DNA from: Brachypodius melanocephalos
Lineage: Eukaryota > Chordata > Aves > Passeriformes > Pycnonotidae
DNA: 64,000 bases
Assembly: GCA_013398615.1 (NCBI GenBank)
Contig: VZSR01003807.1
Span: forward strand, 36,148,295 to 36,212,294
Direction of reading: 5' to 3'
The notes below the pieces were generated by a model. The model had not been told where the DNA came from and did not search any database. It saw nothing but the letters and a program-made list of their open reading frames with translations. Of this stretch, positions 60,236 through 64,000 are shown in pieces; position 1 is the first letter of the stretch; every line of letters starts with the position of its first letter. The translations under genes were made by a program, and so were the position numbers.

Positions 60236-60706
60236 CAGCGCTGCGGCGGTCTCCGATTTTCGGTTTCATAACAGATTCTTTTCAGGAATGCTTTTCATTC
60301 ATGCCCGATGTTGAAATGTGTCTCTGGGAGCGTGTATCACTTTGTGATCGGGATGTGAGAGACCGATGGCAGCGTGCTCCGAGTGGTTGGGCAAAATCTG
60401 GGAGGCATTCCTGTACCTTGGTGGGATGCCCAGTGGGAGAAGGGTCCTCTGACATGTCGCATTGTGCACTCGTACCTGCACATCGCCAGTGTTGTTACCA
60501 TGGTAAATGTTATAGATAAGTTCACATCAGTAAAATTGAAAAGCACTTTGATTCAGAAAGTGAAATGTTTTGATGAGATCCCATGCTTAGTAATTCCAGC
60601 GAGTGCGCTTGTTAAAGCGGGTGACTCAGAAATGGAAATGCAAAGCATTTCTCTGAACAGTGGCCGGAAATTAGCTTTGAAAACTGAAACAAAGCCCCGA
60701 CCGCAG
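60236..60706. promoter_or_regulatory. CpG-rich pocket, candidate regulatory element
   Basis: CpGs are dense at the left edge (five within about 25 bases at 60239-60262) and continue through 60305-60480 and 60600-60705, unlike the flanks. The pocket holds a near-perfect X-box (60494-60507). One plus-strand frame of 116 codons crosses it (60374-60724) but matches no family I know. The mix of CpGs and factor-type sites suggests an enhancer or a small promoter. No splice donor, TATA box or start codon context makes a transcript convincing. Confidence 0.35.
60494..60507. promoter_or_regulatory. palindromic RFX X-box-like site
   Basis: GTTACCATGGTAAA fits the RFX-family X-box consensus (GTNNCC followed by GGNAAC, with AT at the centre) with one terminal mismatch and almost complete dyad symmetry. 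RFX factors bind such sites in promoters and enhancers of ciliary and other genes. Binding here is inference. Confidence 0.4.
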
Positions 60707-61042
60707 TTTTATCTATTTACCTAACAATTTTAGATCTGTGAAAATCCCTTTGTCTTTGGGATACATTTTGGTTCCTCTCCTGTAGTGCGATCCTTAGGCT
60801 GGATAATCAACCTTGTCAGGACTGTCTTGGTGTGTCTGACTTTCACGGTTTAAAAAATTGAGTGTCCCATTAGTGGCTTCATTGTCTCTGGTGCTGCCAT
60901 CTTCTGTCACAGCTTGTGGTGGAAGTTGGTGGAAATGTAAGTCAGGATGGGATATTGTAATATTTGAGTTAATGTAACACTGAGGAAGAAAACCAGGGGA
61001 ATTGAGTGGAGTCACTCATCTGCTTATTACGCAATGCAAAAG

Positions 61043-61084
61043 TTGTGTGTGTATATATGTATGTATGTATGTATGTATGTGTAC
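61043..61084. repeat. (GT)n/(GTAT)n microsatellite
   Basis: GTGTGTGTATAT is followed by about six GTAT units, ending GTGTACGTACAG. Confidence 0.93.
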
Positions 61085-61625
61085 GTACAGCACATGGGGC
61101 TGTCTGACTGTTCTGGCACGAAAAACTGCTTGGTTTGGGGCTGGCTACTCCCCAGCTTAGCATGGAGAGGCTTCAGTGGTCACGAGCCTCTCTGTTTGTC
61201 AGGACATAGCCCTCCATCTGTAGGGAGAGGGCAGAAGGGGGTCATGAGTGTTTTCATGTTAGTAGTGGTTGTCTTGCAAAAAAACTTTAAAATCAGCATA
61301 TTGAGTGATAGATAGCAACATTCTTTACCTCATCCTGCTGCTTTACCTTTCCTCTCTGCTGACATCTTGGTACCTCTTGCTTATCCTTGCTGGATGCTTT
61401 GGACTTGTCACTCAGCTTCAGACAGCATAAAGGCTGGCCGCTTTTCTGGCAGCTGTAGTGTGGTCTGAGGCCCATCACTGTAAATTGTGGTGGAGGAGGA
61501 CAAAGTAATAGATGTGTTTAAGGGACTTGCAGTTCCCACAGCGAGGCTGGTAAAGTAGAGCTCGTTTCAAAGAGAAGGCGGTTTGGTGATTTTTCATAAT
61601 TACTGTTTACCTAAATAAATAAATA

Positions 61626-61637
61626 ATGCATATTCAT
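61626..61637. promoter_or_regulatory. POU MORE-type dimer site
   Basis: ATGCATATTCAT fits the MORE consensus ATG(A/C)AT followed by ATNCAT with no spacer, a site that POU factors such as OCT1 and OCT4 bind as dimers. It lies in an AT-rich patch with (AAAT)n-like words, which raises the chance of a random match. Confidence 0.25.
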
Positions 61638-64000
61638 GGCTTTAACTAGAGTAAGTCATGTTGAAATGTTTACCTCTCCTGAGGATAGTTATTAAGGGTG
61701 GGATGTGGGGTGCAGCAATTAATAAAAAAACATTTAGATGAGATTACAGAAAGCTCTGATTGGAATAGTAAACATTATGCTAGAAATAAAAGCAAATAAA
61801 CAAAGCTGTCTTGTATTAGAAAAAAATAAATACTATGCTATCTGAAGAAACATGCTGAACAGAAGCAGTTTGGGTGAAAGGGCCATGCCCTTGTAGCTCT
61901 TCAATATCACAGGGAGGTTTCTTCAGTCTAAAAAGCATCCCTGTGGAAAAAAGCCTGTCATTCCCAGTCTGGAAAAAAGATGATACAAATATTGGCATCC
62001 ACACAGATTAGTGTGGCAGATGTAACACCTGTCAGCACCACTTTGAGGCTGGGGTCCATTAATTCTTTAACCATGCAACAGAGACTATTTCACCTGCTTA
62101 TATCAGTAGTAAATAAAACCTTCATTTGCATTGTGAACTTCCTCCCTCCTCATTTTGCACGAATATTCCTTTGAATGAAATTCTTTGCTCAGCTGAGAGT
62201 TTGAAATTTGGACTCATCCTTTCATATCTTCTGGCTGTGGTTCCTTATCTGGTTAATCAGATCAAAGAGAGCCAGTGATGTGTTCAAAGATTCTTGTGAC
62301 AGCTGTGTACCATTAGGCTGAATGATTAAAAAAACCCCATAATTGTAATTTAGCGCAGTAAATACAGATTGGTCTTTCAGTTTAACATACGGTAGCAGGC
62401 AAACTGAGCCTTTGACAAAAGACTTGCTGCTTTAACACCATGCAGACAAAGCTGGTTTGCCCCCAGCCGCAGCTGTTTTGGGCCAGCAAAGGAGTGTGAT
62501 CGAGCAATGAGTGTATCTGTCCTGTTGCACTGGGTTGGGGATGAAAAGGAAAATAGGAGATGGGCAGAAAGTAGGTGGGAGCACCAAGGTAGCCTGTGGG
62601 GACCAGTATTCTCAAAGCTCCTTGTGCAGCTAGGATGAGCTCTCTTTTCCCATCAAGCTGTCCCTTTGCAAGCTGCTGTCCTTTCTGGACCGTTTCCTAA
62701 CTTGGGCATCTTTTGGGGATGAAGGCTTCCAGACCCCCTTATCTAGACCAAATTGGTCCCTTCTGAAGTGGCTTCACAAGTGCTAGGATGCTCGCTGGCA
62801 CCTAGTGCACCCGGAGTGCTGCTGGCTTGTCTCCTGGACTCCCTCTCATCTAGAAACCGAAAAGCGGCTTCTCTTTGACTGGGAGTGCGGTCTGACTCTT
62901 AGCTGTGGTGGAGTCTTTGCTTGTGTCAATCACTAGTGCAAGTCCCTGGCTGTTCCCTGAAACACAGCAAGATGTCAAAGAACGAGCACTGGCAGATCGG
63001 CTGTCTGTTCCAACCACAGGTGGAGGGAATGTCCCATTGACTTTGGTCCTTGTGAGGCATTTTCACAGCTGTTTTTTTCTGGCCAATAAATTTCCCTCAA
63101 CCACATTTAGTTTCTCACTTCAGTGGATAAACCTTTTCCCTGACCCATTTGCCTGCGCTGCAGGATTTGTGAGTGGTGTCTGTATCCCAGAAGACGAGCA
63201 TGCTAATGGTGGCACAAGGTGTCCTGTTGGTCCACCATCTCCTTGTAACAGAGGGGTGTGATTTTATAAACATGGTGCATTTTCCCCATTGGAAGAACCA
63301 TTCTGGGCTACAGACAAGATTTCTGTGGAGCAGAAAATACCTATTTCCTTCTTCACCTTTTTTCCCTGAGGGTTTCAGGGAGTTCCAGCTGCATGCCTTC
63401 TGGCAAAGCCAGCAGCAGCAAGGCAGCCAGAGCCTCGCCCGGGGTTTTGCAGGTTGAGAACATGTTGTACACACGGAGTGCACAGCACAGTAAACCCGAT
63501 ATCAGCTCACAACTAATTATCTCTGTATAAAAATTCCCCTGCTCAACGTTTTGCCGTTAGAGGCTCGCTGGTAAGATTTATGACTCTGGCTAAAATGAAG
63601 TACCATTTCCTTTTTCTCAGCATTACTGTGCATGGCCTCTCTGGCTTTTCTTTTTAAAAAGACCTGAGTTCACCTGAGAGGGAACATATTTTTGAACCTC
63701 TTTCCCATCACCATTCTGCCTTTCTCTTTTGTATTTTTAACAACCACTGAAGATTACCCACTAAACAATTTCAGTTCTTTTGACTTCCCCTTGCTTGGAG
63801 TGAGAGTGGAGACCGAGAAGCTAAGAGGCAGCTCCTTCATGGGAGATGCAGCATTTGCCCACTCTCAGCCCTACCACAGTTTGCACAGGCAAGATGTGTC
63901 CATCAACATGGGCTTCCTCTTCATAGTTTGGTGAACAGCTATTGCACCCAGGATTTATATGAGCTAAAGGATAATTACCTCCCTTCATGCTGTAATGTGG

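Larger units (their letters stand above)
60707..64000. other. unique noncoding DNA with possible regulatory patches
   Basis: Single-copy sequence with a (GTAT)n microsatellite (61057-61082) and a POU-type site (61626-61637). The stretch 63430-63570 has several CpGs and AT-rich factor-type words (ACTAATTATC). No gene is recognised, and open frames of up to 122 codons show no motif. Confidence 0.45.

Noticed and set aside
60374..60724. 116-codon plus-strand frame in the CpG pocket as a gene
   Set aside because: The peptide matches no family I know and lacks exon boundaries. A regulatory explanation fits the CpGs and X-box better.
1..64000. A bacterial-style gene cluster, CRISPR array or defence system
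   Set aside because: Base composition, microsatellites, CR1 repeats and the absence of long frames all show vertebrate nuclear DNA; no such system is present.

Overview
The window is vertebrate nuclear DNA, most likely from a bird. The evidence is several CR1 retrotransposon fragments (a 3' end with the CATTCTATGATT-type tail, and a minus-strand reverse transcriptase C-terminus), a MIR-like SINE relic, sparse repeats, long unique stretches, microsatellites and a 100-N scaffold gap. Nothing looks bacterial, phage-like or viral. I found no complete protein-coding gene, no recognisable tRNA, rRNA or snRNA, and no CRISPR array. Open frames are short and lack family motifs, except for transposon relics. 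The window therefore reads as an intergenic desert or the inside of a very large intron; the sequence alone does not decide which.

Layout. 1-11.8 kb: mostly unique AT-rich DNA with G/T low-complexity tracts, a 44-base plus-strand CR1 tail near 6.96 kb, and two exon-like segments with good splice signals (9350-9436 and 11264-11365). 11.85-14.1 kb: a broad GC- and CpG-richer stretch containing a dense CpG pocket at about 12.90-12.97 kb, the best candidate for a regulatory element or promoter. 14.1-18.0 kb: unique. 18.07-18.81 kb: an unclassified CpG-rich stretch broken by the assembly gap, with a short tandem repeat at the gap edge. 18.8-33.2 kb: unique DNA, low-complexity tracts and weak exon-like candidates. 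33.2-34.96 kb: a heavily decayed non-CR1 LINE on the plus strand, recognised from reverse-transcriptase and C-terminal motifs in the right order, followed by a possible MIR-like relic. 35-52 kb: unique DNA with a (TCTAT)n microsatellite and two minus-strand CR1 fragments (43.1 and 47.4 kb), then a further exon-like segment at 51.43 kb. 52.1-53.25 kb: two more minus-strand CR1 pieces, the second keeping a 97-codon piece of reverse transcriptase. 53.3-64 kb: unique DNA with a MIR-like relic at 54.93-55.11 kb, a second CpG-rich pocket at 60.24-60.71 kb with a palindromic RFX-type X-box, and a POU MORE-type site at 61.63 kb.

No genes can be shown to work together here. The points most worth following are the non-CR1 LINE, the two CpG-rich pockets, the CpG-rich insert around the gap, and the exon-like segments at 9.35 kb and 51.43 kb.
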